Shown here: piece by piece, positions 33,301-41,737 of the stretch | Layout: every line of letters begins with the position of its first letter | Numbering within the stretch: position 1 is the first letter of the stretch | NCBI RefSeq assembly: GCF_012030425.1 | Contig: NZ_JAAUVN010000004.1 | Location: forward strand, 124,001 to 188,000 | From: Sphingobacterium sp. B16(2022) | GTDB taxonomy: Bacteria; Bacteroidota; Bacteroidia; Sphingobacteriales; Sphingobacteriaceae | DNA length: 64,000 nt | Direction of reading: 5' to 3' | Notes under the pieces: model-generated | Database searches by the model: none | What the model was told of the DNA's origin: nothing | The model's input: the letters and a program-made list of their open reading frames with translations, nothing else | Translations under genes and position numbers: made by a program

Positions 33301-35153
33301 GTTCTAAATTAATAGCTCTTATCCGATCATCTAATCAAATCCTTAAGAATTTTCCAAATTCAAATCGATACGAAAGTATACTAAAGGAAATGAATGATGA
33401 GGTCAATCGTTGGGAAACACACCTGGATCTATCGCAAATAAACAAAGAGAACATTGCAAAATACCTTTTTAAAACATTTAGCAAATTCAATAAATTATCA
33501 TTGTCCGACTTTGCCGATCATTTAAAACAAGAGTTTACGCGTTACCTACATGATAGAAAGACCCTAAAAGATTTTGAAGGAGATATAAACAATGAAGGTT
33601 TCAGTCTTATAGATCGTTATTATTTAATTCAGAACTGGCTATATGCTTTTATTGAGAGCAATGATCATTTAATTAAATTTGAAAAATACATTAATGAAAC
33701 CGCAGCATTAATCTTGTTTGATCAGATTGATTACGAACTTATTATAGCCAAGGATCAACTTTCAGTAGCGAATTTGAAAGGAAGTCATCCAGTGATCACA
33801 AATGAAAGTTATCAAATAGATTTTCACTCTTTCATTCAAAAATTAGAAAAATTTCACGATATAGATATACCTCGTTTCGAGTCATTTAACATATTAAAAG
33901 AAAAATTAAGCACAGCCTATAAAAAAGAACTAAAAATAAACGAATTCGAACCAAAAGTATTGAGTTCGTTTGTTCGAAATAAATTGATTAATGATGTTTA
34001 CTTTCCTTTAATAGGAACAAATTTTGCAAAGCAATTAGGTGTGGCTGGAGAAAATAAACGTACAGCAAAAATGGGAATGCTTCTTCTCATTTCTCCTCCC
34101 GGGTATGGTAAAACAACATTGATGGAGTATTTAGCAAAAACAATGGGGCTACACTTTGTGAAAATCAATGGTCCCACAATCGGTCACACCATTACATCGA
34201 TCGATCCTTCTGAAGCTAAAACATCTGGTGAACGAGAGGAGCTTAAAAAAATTAATCTAGCCTTTGAAATGGCAGACAATGTGATGCTGTACCTGGATGA
34301 CATCCAACATCTCAATCCTGAGTTTCTTCAAAAATTCATATCACTAGCCGATGGACAAAGAAAGATTGACGGTATTTTTGAAGGAGAAAGCAAGACTTAC
34401 GATCTTCGCGGAAATCGATTTTGTATCGTAATGGCGGGAAATCCTTATACAGAGAGTGGCTCAAAATTTAGAATCCCTGATATGCTAGCCAATCGCGCTG
34501 ATGTATACAACTTAGGAGATGTTATAGGAGATACAGATTACTTATTCAATTTAAGCTTAATTGAAAATGCTGCTGTTGAAAATCCTGCAATTGACAAAAT
34601 TGCAGGTAAAAGTTTCAACGATTTTTACGCGCTCATACGGTATATAGAAAATAGAGAAGAACAATTACCAGAGTTAGAAGGAAACTATTTGAAGCAAGAC
34701 GTTGATGACTTCCTTGCAGTCTCGCAGCATCTTCTTAAGATTCGTAATATCGTCATAAAAGTAAATCAAAGCTACATCAACAGTGCTGCTATGCAAGATA
34801 ATTATCGAACAGAGCCTCCCTTTAAATTACAGGGTTCTTATCGAAATATGAGCAAACTGGTCGCCCAAGTCGTTCCTATGATGAACGATCAAGAAATTAA
34901 TCAGCTTATTTTAACACATTATGAAAGTGAATCACAAACGCTTACTGCAGATACAGAATCAAATTTATTAAAGCTTAAAGAGTTAGCAGATATCTTAACA
35001 AAAGAGGAAAAAGAGCGCTGGGAAGCAATCAAAAAGGTTTTTCAAAAAGACAATAAGCATGGTGCTCTAGGTAAAGATGATAAAATGTTTGCTCAATTAT
35101 TGGAATTTAATGAAAACTTACAGGGCATAATCAATGCTATCAGTAAGAAATAA
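30321..35153 (+). CDS. Giant DUF3686 / AAA ATPase (so-called DNA repair ATPase)
   Basis: A 1610-residue protein. The N-terminal part (about 1-440) matches my memory of DUF3686, a beta-rich domain found only in these ATPases. Residues 460-870 form long coiled coils. The C-terminal part is an AAA ATPase: Walker A PPGYGKTT with Lys1264, Walker B YLDDIQ with Asp1326-Asp1327, and a sensor-1-like MAGNPYTESG. The family is annotated as DNA repair ATPase, but I know of no proof for that. Position behind pspA and flotillin argues for a membrane or protein-remodelling role. The 238-bp gap leaves room for a separate promoter. Confidence 0.82.
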   Translation: MQETQANNDTLDSGSYEIIRKRLQHQKETLSDKLQLLNTARKEIFNSTNFILKANQRISTDNNCVSRGILAIGNICIFGYNVHFGLRTEIQLQDVFSIYLFEDNQFIPQDLDFINDINFVNDYQNLYKYYRDSIFSKFRKTENYLYMIFQTTKNEQDLKAFKWLIKDGKLTYLDDRSIHEVKKANQHEFDWTKTTLEDRRLGRFPHISILDKVFIEAIHGDITFKIENNTESGKGIYSEKVSNLDQQLDDAEYHYADLGNMIALRIKPFQEEFRAYIFNIRTKEVVNLKTLNESAILLPDNQGIIFSNGYYLQNGTHKTFENNLENVQFLKKVISPNGEDYLYVFTHEQSNTYILMSYNIIQQSVETPIVCNGFTIFKDGSLIYFRTENEATRHHQVQIWETPYMAVLKENASRRDDPLYKIGNKDIVQAMSEVQEVIQLINKEDSYEGLYEDILKKSNSIIDSYFWVHDEALQNLGTPLQHIKEIANTAIDEFVKVQIQRKHAEEILTAIEKKIEDLVFKVNSSIYEQLDQLVHNLSHTRKLQGEVIDLRNVKYIENNRINELEEQLHHIATNLSEKTIQFLLQEAALTSYEQKVVIQKNEVDKVTKAIDAKAIEDGCKAISSDLELLIDILHSLKIDDTTHTTKIIEKISVIFASLNEVRAQLTRKLNTLKSSEAIAEFSAQLTLLEQSIVNYLELSTSAEKVDEYYTKIVVNLEELESKFSEFDEFALKIADKRDEIIKAFNGKREYIIEQINKRASSLEQIALRVLKNIENKAKSLLTKEEILSFYSTDLMIDKIRHIISELKTIQDVSKAESLENLLKKSQEDALRVLRDKSELYVEGENIIKLGKNKFTVNNQRLGLTLIRRQDELYYHLTGTSFYQKVTAQEINIYKDIWEQEIISENKLVYRAEYLAYKTFLASQSKSNFNAEKFINQAVEQNYVESYIKGVHNFDALQIYEQLHTLGEKLDVLKFDPETRTLAHFFWQQLDQSVRSKLIALIRSSNQILKNFPNSNRYESILKEMNDEVNRWETHLDLSQINKENIAKYLFKTFSKFNKLSLSDFADHLKQEFTRYLHDRKTLKDFEGDINNEGFSLIDRYYLIQNWLYAFIESNDHLIKFEKYINETAALILFDQIDYELIIAKDQLSVANLKGSHPVITNESYQIDFHSFIQKLEKFHDIDIPRFESFNILKEKLSTAYKKELKINEFEPKVLSSFVRNKLINDVYFPLIGTNFAKQLGVAGENKRTAKMGMLLLISPPGYGKTTLMEYLAKTMGLHFVKINGPTIGHTITSIDPSEAKTSGEREELKKINLAFEMADNVMLYLDDIQHLNPEFLQKFISLADGQRKIDGIFEGESKTYDLRGNRFCIVMAGNPYTESGSKFRIPDMLANRADVYNLGDVIGDTDYLFNLSLIENAAVENPAIDKIAGKSFNDFYALIRYIENREEQLPELEGNYLKQDVDDFLAVSQHLLKIRNIVIKVNQSYINSAAMQDNYRTEPPFKLQGSYRNMSKLVAQVVPMMNDQEINQLILTHYESESQTLTADTESNLLKLKELADILTKEEKERWEAIKKVFQKDNKHGALGKDDKMFAQLLEFNENLQGIINAISKK

Positions 35154-35201
35154 AATCGGTAACATAATAAAGATTAAGATTATTCTATCTTCATAAGATA
35201 A

Positions 35202-35231
35202 AAGAGGCAATCATTAAAATGAATGCCTCTT
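35202..35231. terminator. Shared terminator of the ATPase and the convergent lipoprotein
   Basis: AAGAGGCA (35202-35209) pairs with TGCCTCTT (35224-35231), with extra imperfect pairing inside, between convergent genes and flanked by A- and T-rich runs. Confidence 0.7.
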
Positions 35232-35251
35232 CTATTTTATTGCTGTAAGAT

Positions 35252-35659
35252 TTACTTAGTCGCTGCTCCAGTAATTTCAGTAGCCAATTTTTGAGTATAT
35301 TCAGCCCACAATTTAGCATCATCAGCTGTAAACTTACTAGCAGCGGTAGCTGTTTTAGTAGCCCACTCTTGTTGTTTAGTTGCTAATTCTTGAAGCTTAG
35401 TCGCATCACCACCTTTAGCGGCGGCAACATACTCATTCACAAATTTTGTATAATCATCAGCCAATTGCTGTACTTCCGGAGAACTAAATTTAGGTACTGT
35501 AGTTGTCGAAGTAGTCTCTGTAGTAGTTGTTGTCGCAACACCATTATCAGTGTTAACTTGAGTAGTTGTATCTTTTACTTCTACTTTTTTGCTATCCGTA
35601 TTATTACATGACGCAAAAATAATCACCGCAGCCGCAGCAGATAAAATCAATTTCTTCAT
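35252..35659 (-). CDS. Thr-rich small lipoprotein
   Basis: A 135-residue lipoprotein with lipobox FASC (Cys18) after MKKLILSAAAAVIIFAS. A low-complexity linker (about 30-55) is rich in threonine (TTTTTETTSTTTV). The remainder is a helical domain with repeated EWATKTATAASKFTADDAK and LWAEYTQKLATEIT segments. It probably stands on the outer or inner membrane with the helical part in the periplasm. Function is unknown. Confidence 0.75.
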   Translation of the reverse strand: MKKLILSAAAAVIIFASCNNTDSKKVEVKDTTTQVNTDNGVATTTTTETTSTTTVPKFSSPEVQQLADDYTKFVNEYVAAAKGGDATKLQELATKQQEWATKTATAASKFTADDAKLWAEYTQKLATEITGAATK

Positions 35660-35929
35660 AAAATTATAAGTTTAAAATAAATAAAATTACGTTAATTTAA
35701 AATAAAGATCAGACAATATATTTTAAAATTAAACAAATGCTAAAGCATAAAATAAAAAATCAGAAAGAAATGATGTTTTATACTCTTAGAGCACAATAAA
35801 GAGCTTTGAAATTTAATTTGAAAAATTGGATAATTGTAACAATAATATAGACTTATAGATCTATATTTTAGGAAATCCCTTTTATTTAATGAAATACTAA
35901 ATTCATCTATCACATTAATGGACAATGCT

Positions 35930-37411
35930 TTACCATCGCCCTCCCGCGCCTCCACCTCCAGAAGATCCTCCACCAAAACTTCCACTACCCGAACCACTAG
36001 ACCTGCCCGATCCACCACTTGAACTGCTTGATGATGACCTCACCAATCTCGGAGTACTCTGAGTTCCATGAGAGATTGTATAACCACAATATTTACATAG
36101 ATCATACTTTTCTTCCAATCCACCAGAACTATAGGTCGCCTTTGTAATAGTTTTACGTAAATCTTTTTCAAATGTTTTATAATGGCATTGTGGACATAGT
36201 TCGATAGTTTTATTTTCATCCCAGGGAATCAATTTAGTCTCATTAGTTTTACTATTAACCCAGACTTCATAATCACGGCTATTAATTTTCTCTTCCATTA
36301 ATTGACCTGCATCCAGGTAATTTCTCATTTTTGAATCCGCATTATCTCTATTTATACGCAACCAATTATCAGAATTATCTGGGGGTAATAACCGTCCTTC
36401 ATATTTATATAATCTTTTATTTGACTTGCCAAAATCTATCCAAGCCAAAGGACTTACTAATATTGGAAAAAAGTTCCATCTCAAAAATTTACGAATTGCT
36501 TGCTGAATATTTTCTTCATCCTTATAAGAATTCATAACAGTCGTTACACCCGCATTATACTTCATAGCAAGAGTTATGATACCGAACACGAGAATGAAAT
36601 AAGGTAAATTCCTAACTTGATAAACTTGTTCAAAATTTTCAAAAACAAATGCAAAAATAAAAGATGTAAAAAACATCAGCATACCCATACACCCACAACC
36701 GCTTACTAACGGAGGAAAATAACTACTTTTTTTTGTAATCTTTCCCTTTGTCATTTTAGTCACAACTGATATCCAAACATATAAGATTACAAAAGCAAAA
36801 AGAACTAGTAATGAATTTTTTAAATGTGGATTTTTAAAATTCCAGAAAGGTATTGTTTCTGGCATTAAGCGATCCAATTCTGTTCGTGCATCTGGAGCAG
36901 TCAGGATAGTCTGGATAAATCGTGAACATTCTAAAACGCCACGATCATAATCCTCCGCTTTAAAATTGGGAACTAAAAACTTTTCACCTATCCGCTTAAG
37001 ATAGGCATCCGGCAATATACCCTCCATACCATATCCAGATATAAATCGATACTCATGTCTGTTTTTAGCAATAAAAAGAAGTAATCCATTATTACTCTCT
37101 TTTTTACCAATTCCCCAAGCATTAAATAAATTTAATGCAAAATCAAAATCACTATCTCCGATATAGTCATTAACTATTACAATCGCAAATTCACATTTTG
37201 TGATCGAATCGATCTGCCAAGAAATAGCATCTAGTTCTGCTACTACATGATTAGAAATAATTTGATCCGGATTTGAAACAAAATAATTTTGTCCCTTAAT
37301 TTTAGGATTAGGAAGATCTTCAATGCCATATTGAGCAAAAGAAAATGAGGGCCCATGAATTAATACAAGGGTAAGAACTGTGAAAATAATTTTTTTAAAA
37401 ATTCTTGACAT
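35930..37411 (-). CDS. TPM-domain membrane protein with zinc ribbon and Gly/Ser-rich tail
   Basis: A 493-residue protein. A signal peptide (about 1-27) leads into a TPM (TLP18.3/Psb32/MOLO-1) domain at 45-180, recognised by VNDYIGDSDFDFALNLFNAWG and NNGLLLFIAKNRHEYRFISGYGMEG (two separate stretches). Three membrane helices follow (about 200-285), then a soluble region with paired CPQC and CKYC knuckles that should bind zinc. The last 40 residues are Ser/Gly (GGGSSGGGGAGGRW). TPM proteins occur in photosystem repair and envelope processes, and some are acid phosphatases; the role here is unknown. The gap 35660-35929 shows nothing clear. Confidence 0.8.
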   Translation of the reverse strand: MSRIFKKIIFTVLTLVLIHGPSFSFAQYGIEDLPNPKIKGQNYFVSNPDQIISNHVVAELDAISWQIDSITKCEFAIVIVNDYIGDSDFDFALNLFNAWGIGKKESNNGLLLFIAKNRHEYRFISGYGMEGILPDAYLKRIGEKFLVPNFKAEDYDRGVLECSRFIQTILTAPDARTELDRLMPETIPFWNFKNPHLKNSLLVLFAFVILYVWISVVTKMTKGKITKKSSYFPPLVSGCGCMGMLMFFTSFIFAFVFENFEQVYQVRNLPYFILVFGIITLAMKYNAGVTTVMNSYKDEENIQQAIRKFLRWNFFPILVSPLAWIDFGKSNKRLYKYEGRLLPPDNSDNWLRINRDNADSKMRNYLDAGQLMEEKINSRDYEVWVNSKTNETKLIPWDENKTIELCPQCHYKTFEKDLRKTITKATYSSGGLEEKYDLCKYCGYTISHGTQSTPRLVRSSSSSSSGGSGRSSGSGSGSFGGGSSGGGGAGGRW

Positions 37412-37513
37412 AAACTAAATTTAGTATTTTAATTTGAACCAAAAAACATTTAATATTCTTCATAAATAAAATATCGCAACGAAGGCTACTCGATATCAAT
37501 ACATTCAAAAAAA

Positions 37514-37542
37514 AGAGGTAAGTATCTTGGATACTTACCTCT
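37514..37542 (-). terminator. Terminator after the ABC-F gene
   Basis: AGAGGTAAGTATC (37514-37526) and its exact complement (37530-37542) with a 3-nt loop; on the minus strand a T run follows. Confidence 0.88.
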
Positions 37543-37569
37543 CAATTAGCGATTAAAAGATTAGAAAAA

Positions 37570-39201
37570 TTATTTTTCGATATCTTTTAAGCTATTCATC
37601 TTTTTATATTCTAGGAAACCTTTAATATCTGTAAAGTGTTCACGAACACGTTTATTTCCAAATTCAAAGACTTTATGAGCTAATCCATCTAAGAAATCTC
37701 GATCGTGAGACACCAAGATCAATGTTCCATCAAAATCTTGAAGAGCATCTTTAATAATATCTTTAGTCTTCATATCCAAGTGATTGGTAGGCTCATCTAG
37801 TATAAGAACATTTACAGGTTCTAATAGCAATTTAATCATGGCCAAACGAGTTTTTTCACCTCCTGACAAGACTTTTACTTTTTTTGTAGTATCATCTCCA
37901 CTAAACATGAAAGCGCCGAGCAAATCTTTAATTTTCACGCGGACATCACCTACTGCAATCTGATCAATCGTGTCGAAAACAGTAAGTTCTCCATCCAATA
38001 ACGCGGCCTGATTTTGTGCAAAATAGCCAATCTTAGCATTGTGACCAATTTTCAAACTTCCTTCGTAATCAATCTCTCCCATAATTGCTTTAATCATAGT
38101 TGATTTTCCTTCTCCATTTTTACCCACAAAAGCAACTTTTTCGCCACGTTCAATAACCATATCTGCTTTTTGAAAAACAACATGTTCATCATATTTTTTT
38201 GTAAGCTCCTCAACCATAACAGGATATTGTCCTGAACGAGGTGAAGGTGGAAATTTTAATCTCAAAGCAGATGTATCAACCTCATCGATCTCAATTACTT
38301 CCAATTTCTCTAACATTTTAACACGTGATTGTACTTGGAGCGTCTTTGAATAAGTTCCTCTAAAACGGTCTATGAATTCTTGATTATCAGCAATAAATCT
38401 TTGTTGCTCTTCATAAGCCTTTAATTGGTGTAGACGACGATCTTTACGTAACTCAAGATAATGACTGTACTTAGCCTTATAATCATAGATACGACCCATC
38501 GTTACTTCAATTGTTCGATTTGTAATGTTATCGACAAAAGCTCTATCGTGAGAAATAACAATGACAGCTTTTGCAGAATTCATCAAGAAATCCTCTAGCC
38601 ATTGAATACTCTCAATATCCATATGATTGGTCGGCTCATCCAATAAAATTAAATCTGGTTTTTTCAAGAGAATCTTCGCCAGTTCAATTCGCATGCGCCA
38701 TCCTCCAGAAAATTCAGAAGTTTGACGAGTAAAATCTGTGCGTTCAAATCCCAATCCTTTTAGTACCTTCTCGACTTCAGCATCGTAATTAACCTCTTCA
38801 ATTGAATAAAACTTTTCACTTAGTTCAGACACTCTTTCAATCAGCTTCATGTAATCATCAGTTTCGTAGTCTGTTCTTACATTAAGTTGTTCATTTAGTT
38901 CCTCTAACTCATCCCGCATCTGATAAACTTCTCCAAATGCTTTAGATGTCTCTTCAAAAACAGTAACATTATCTTCTGTTAATAAATGTTGGGGTAAGTA
39001 TGCAATAACTGCATCTTTCGGTCCCGAAACATTACCTGTTGTAGGTTTACCTGCACCAGCAATAATCTTCAATAATGTTGATTTACCTGCACCATTTTTT
39101 CCCATTAAAGCAATTTTATCATTTTCATTGATTGAAAATGACACATCACTAAAAAGAGTTGTTCCTCCGAAGGAAACTGAAATATTATTTACGTTAATCA
39201 C
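37570..39201 (-). CDS. ABC-F family ATPase
   Basis: A 543-residue cytosolic protein with two ABC domains and no membrane part. Walker A motifs are GKNGAGKST and GKNGEGKST; signatures are EFSGGWRMR and LSGGEKTR; Walker B motifs are LILLDEPTNHMD and LILDEPTNHLD. A helical linker of about 80 residues joins the domains. Such proteins act on the ribosome as translation factors or antibiotic-protection factors, and the length and sequence fit YbiT/YkpA-type housekeeping members. The start is GTG at 39201, preceded by a TATCTTTG promoter embedded in an inverted repeat. Confidence 0.93.
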   Translation of the reverse strand: MINVNNISVSFGGTTLFSDVSFSINENDKIALMGKNGAGKSTLLKIIAGAGKPTTGNVSGPKDAVIAYLPQHLLTEDNVTVFEETSKAFGEVYQMRDELEELNEQLNVRTDYETDDYMKLIERVSELSEKFYSIEEVNYDAEVEKVLKGLGFERTDFTRQTSEFSGGWRMRIELAKILLKKPDLILLDEPTNHMDIESIQWLEDFLMNSAKAVIVISHDRAFVDNITNRTIEVTMGRIYDYKAKYSHYLELRKDRRLHQLKAYEEQQRFIADNQEFIDRFRGTYSKTLQVQSRVKMLEKLEVIEIDEVDTSALRLKFPPSPRSGQYPVMVEELTKKYDEHVVFQKADMVIERGEKVAFVGKNGEGKSTMIKAIMGEIDYEGSLKIGHNAKIGYFAQNQAALLDGELTVFDTIDQIAVGDVRVKIKDLLGAFMFSGDDTTKKVKVLSGGEKTRLAMIKLLLEPVNVLILDEPTNHLDMKTKDIIKDALQDFDGTLILVSHDRDFLDGLAHKVFEFGNKRVREHFTDIKGFLEYKKMNSLKDIEK

Positions 39202-39205
39202 TTTT

Positions 39206-39238
39206 ATTCGCTTATATTTTCCGCAAAGATAAGCGAAT
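39206..39238 (-). promoter_or_regulatory. ABC-F promoter with an inverted repeat over the -7 box
   Basis: On the minus strand TATCTTTG (39224-39231) is an exact -7 match, 22 nt upstream of the GTG. ATTCGCTTAT (39206-39215) and ATAAGCGAAT (39229-39238) are perfect complements. The upstream arm lies before the expected transcription start, so this is a DNA operator rather than an RNA hairpin. Confidence 0.55.
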
Positions 39239-39400
39239 CAATCTTATAAATATAGTACCCACCATTTTTATGGATGATTATACCTAACAACTACAAAAAA
39301 AAACAAGAATTATGGTCAATAATTTTCAGCATATATCTTTATCGATAATTGAATATCATCTCCTATAAAAGAAATAATAATAGTAATTTTCAATTTTGTG

Positions 39401-39408
39401 TATCTTTG
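39401..39408 (+). promoter_or_regulatory. trmD promoter -7 box, leaderless start
   Basis: TATCTTTG, an exact TAnnTTTG match, ends 4 nt before the ATG at 39413. Confidence 0.6.
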
Positions 39409-39412
39409 CCTC

Positions 39413-40090
39413 ATGCGATTTGATATAATTACCGTACTTCCAAGTCTATTAGATAGTCCTTTTGCACATTCTATTTTGCAACGGGCACAAAAAAAAGGTT
39501 TAGCAGAAATTGTTGTACACAATCTACGTGATTACGCGACAAATAAGCAGAAAAGTGTTGATGATTATCCCTATGGAGGAGGTTCTGGTATGGTTATGCA
39601 GATCGAGCCCTTTGCGGCTTGTATAGAAAAACTACAAGCAGAACGCACGTATGATGAAATTATCTTCATGTCTCCTGATGGCGAAACACTCAATCAAGAA
39701 ATCGCGAATAATTTATCTACAAAAGGTAACATGATGATTCTTTGTGGCCACTACAAAGGTATTGATCAACGAATTAGAGATATCTATGTTACAAAAGAAA
39801 TTTCTGTGGGTGATTATGTTTTATCTGGAGGAGAATTACCAGCGGCAATTTTAACAGATGCCATTATAAGATTAATACCTGGAGTTTTATCAGATGAAAC
39901 TTCCGCTTTATCCGATTCTTTTCAAGACGGATTACTTGATGCGCCCATTTATACGCGTCCTGCAGACTGGAAAGGACATAAAGTTCCGGATGTATTACTT
40001 AGTGGACATGAAGCTAAAATATTGCAATGGAGAGACGAACAGCAGCTTATCCGCACCCGAGAAAGAAGACCAGATTTATTAAATGACTAA
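39413..40090 (+). CDS. trmD: tRNA (guanine-N1)-methyltransferase
   Basis: This 225-residue SPOUT enzyme methylates G37 of tRNAs and so prevents frameshifting. Visible motifs are DYPYGGGSGMVMQIEP, LCGHYKGIDQR and SVGDYVLSGGELPA in the knot, and GHEAKILQWR near the C-terminus. I choose the ATG at 39413 (MRFDIITVLPSLL); a start five codons upstream would lie inside the promoter box. It is divergent from the ABC-F gene, followed by the trp leader. Confidence 0.96.
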   Translation: MRFDIITVLPSLLDSPFAHSILQRAQKKGLAEIVVHNLRDYATNKQKSVDDYPYGGGSGMVMQIEPFAACIEKLQAERTYDEIIFMSPDGETLNQEIANNLSTKGNMMILCGHYKGIDQRIRDIYVTKEISVGDYVLSGGELPAAILTDAIIRLIPGVLSDETSALSDSFQDGLLDAPIYTRPADWKGHKVPDVLLSGHEAKILQWRDEQQLIRTRERRPDLLND

Positions 40091-40127
40091 TAAATTTCAG
40101 ATTTTATTGATTATTTATCATAAAAAG

Positions 40128-40157
40128 TTTGCTTAATCATTTTTTTTTATAAATTTG
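40128..40157 (+). promoter_or_regulatory. trp operon promoter
   Basis: TTTG (40128-40131), an 18-nt spacer and TAAATTTG (40150-40157) match the Bacteroidota -33/-7 consensus (TTG, 17-23 nt, TAnnTTTG). The leader peptide ATG lies 7 nt downstream. Confidence 0.65.
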
Positions 40158-40164
40158 TGATACA

Positions 40165-40227
40165 ATGACGACAGTTAGAACATATACAAATTGGTGGTGG
40201 CCTGAAGCAATAAGCATCGGGGACTAA
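40165..40227 (+). CDS. trpL: trp operon leader peptide
   Basis: A 20-codon frame, ATG 40165 to TAA 40225-40227, translating to a peptide with three consecutive tryptophans (YTNWWWPEAISIGD). Tandem Trp codons directly before an attenuator and trpE are the hallmark of ribosome-mediated attenuation. When charged tRNA-Trp is scarce the ribosome stalls at 40192-40200, leaving the sequence downstream free to form the antiterminator. Confidence 0.88.
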   Translation: MTTVRTYTNWWWPEAISIGD

Positions 40228-40310
40228 TTGGTATTGTCAAAATATTTCATAATCAACCAAAACCATTTATGGAAGTTCAAACCCGATGCGACTCAGTATC
40301 GGGTTTTTTT
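40214..40310 (+). promoter_or_regulatory. trp attenuator
   Basis: The terminator stem is ACCCGAT (40281-40287) with ATCGGGT (40298-40304), followed by a T run to 40310. GCATCGGG (40214-40221), inside the last codons of the leader, is the exact complement of CCCGATGC (40282-40289). That gives a competing antiterminator which uses the left arm of the terminator. A ribosome at the Trp codons leaves 40214-40221 free; one at the stop codon covers it. Confidence 0.85.
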
Positions 40311-40333
40311 ATGTTTAAAAAATTAAGAATAAA

Positions 40334-41737
40334 ATGAAATACACGTTTAAAACAAATCTCAAAAAATTGCTCGCTGATACGACAACTCCGGTTAGCATCT
40401 ATCTCAGATTACGTGATGTCTTTCCAAATAGCATTTTACTAGAAAGTTCGGATTACCACAGCAGAGACAACAATATAAGTTACATCTGTTGCCAGTCCAT
40501 TGCGCATATCAAACTTGATAATACGCAATTAGAAATTGCATATCCGAACGAAAAAGTCATCCTTAAAAATAAGGAAGAAATTAATTTAAAAGAGGAGGTT
40601 GCTACATTCAGAAAATCATTTGGCGAACCCATTTCCACAGAACGTAACATTATTTCAAATGGTCTTTTTGGTTATTTCACATTTGATGCCATCGAACATT
40701 TCGAAGATATCAAATTAACTACAGTTCCAAGTCCAAAACTAGAGATTCCACATTTACAGTATCATGTTTATAAATATGTGATAGCAATAGACCATTTTAG
40801 AAATGAACTATTTGTATTTGAACATTTATTAAATGATGAAGAATCCGAATTAGATAAACTACAGTATTTAATACAAAATAAGAACTTTCCCGAATATACA
40901 TTTCGTAGAACTGGAGAAGAGGCGTCCAATAGATCAGATGAAGAACATCGCGAATTGGTCAAAAAAGTAAAAGAACATATTCAGAGGGGTGATGTTTTTC
41001 AAATTGTTCCATCACGCGCATTTTCAACGCCTTTTCTAGGCGATGAGTTCAATGTATATCGTGCTTTACGTTCCATCAACCCCTCCCCCTACTTATTCTA
41101 CTTTGACTACGGAAATTTCAAACTATTTGGGTCTTCTCCAGAAGCACAATTGACCATTAAAAATGGAGAGGCAACAATTTATCCAATTGCAGGTACTTTT
41201 AAACGGACCGGTAATATGGAGGAGGATATTAAAATAGCCGAAGAACTTAAAAATGACCCTAAAGAATCCGCCGAACATGTCATGCTCGTAGATCTTGCAA
41301 GAAACGATTTAAGTAGACATTGTAACCAAGTTGAGGTAAAATCTTATAAGGAAGCACAATACTACTCCCATGTAATCCACTTAGTTTCAAAAGTTTCAGG
41401 CAAATTAAAACCAGGAGTCAATCCTTTTGATGTTGTGGGTGATACTTATCCGGCAGGAACACTGAGTGGTGCCCCTAAACATATGGCGCTTACTTTAATA
41501 GATCGTTATGAAGGCCAACAAAGATCATTCTATAGCGGTGCAATTGGATATATGGGTTTTAATGGCGATTTTAATCATGCTATTATGATTCGTTCATTTT
41601 TAAGTAAACAAAATCTATTGAATTACCAAGCAGGAGGAGGAATTGTATTAGATTCAGATCCAGAGATGGAATTACAAGAAGTAAATAATAAAATAGCAGC
41701 TTTGAGAAAAGCATTAGAATTAGCAGAAACGTTATGA
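40334..41737 (+). CDS. trpE: Anthranilate synthase component I
   Basis: This 467-residue enzyme makes anthranilate from chorismate with ammonia supplied by TrpG. The chorismate-binding domain is visible in GDVFQIVPSRAFSTPF, FGSSPEAQLTI, PIAGTFKRTG, VDLARNDLSRHC and YPAGTLSGAPKHMALTLIDR. It is about 50 residues shorter than E. coli TrpE, mostly in the N-terminal regulatory half. It is first in the operon behind the attenuator and overlaps the next gene by 4 nt (ATGA). Confidence 0.95.
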   Translation: MKYTFKTNLKKLLADTTTPVSIYLRLRDVFPNSILLESSDYHSRDNNISYICCQSIAHIKLDNTQLEIAYPNEKVILKNKEEINLKEEVATFRKSFGEPISTERNIISNGLFGYFTFDAIEHFEDIKLTTVPSPKLEIPHLQYHVYKYVIAIDHFRNELFVFEHLLNDEESELDKLQYLIQNKNFPEYTFRRTGEEASNRSDEEHRELVKKVKEHIQRGDVFQIVPSRAFSTPFLGDEFNVYRALRSINPSPYLFYFDYGNFKLFGSSPEAQLTIKNGEATIYPIAGTFKRTGNMEEDIKIAEELKNDPKESAEHVMLVDLARNDLSRHCNQVEVKSYKEAQYYSHVIHLVSKVSGKLKPGVNPFDVVGDTYPAGTLSGAPKHMALTLIDRYEGQQRSFYSGAIGYMGFNGDFNHAIMIRSFLSKQNLLNYQAGGGIVLDSDPEMELQEVNNKIAALRKALELAETL

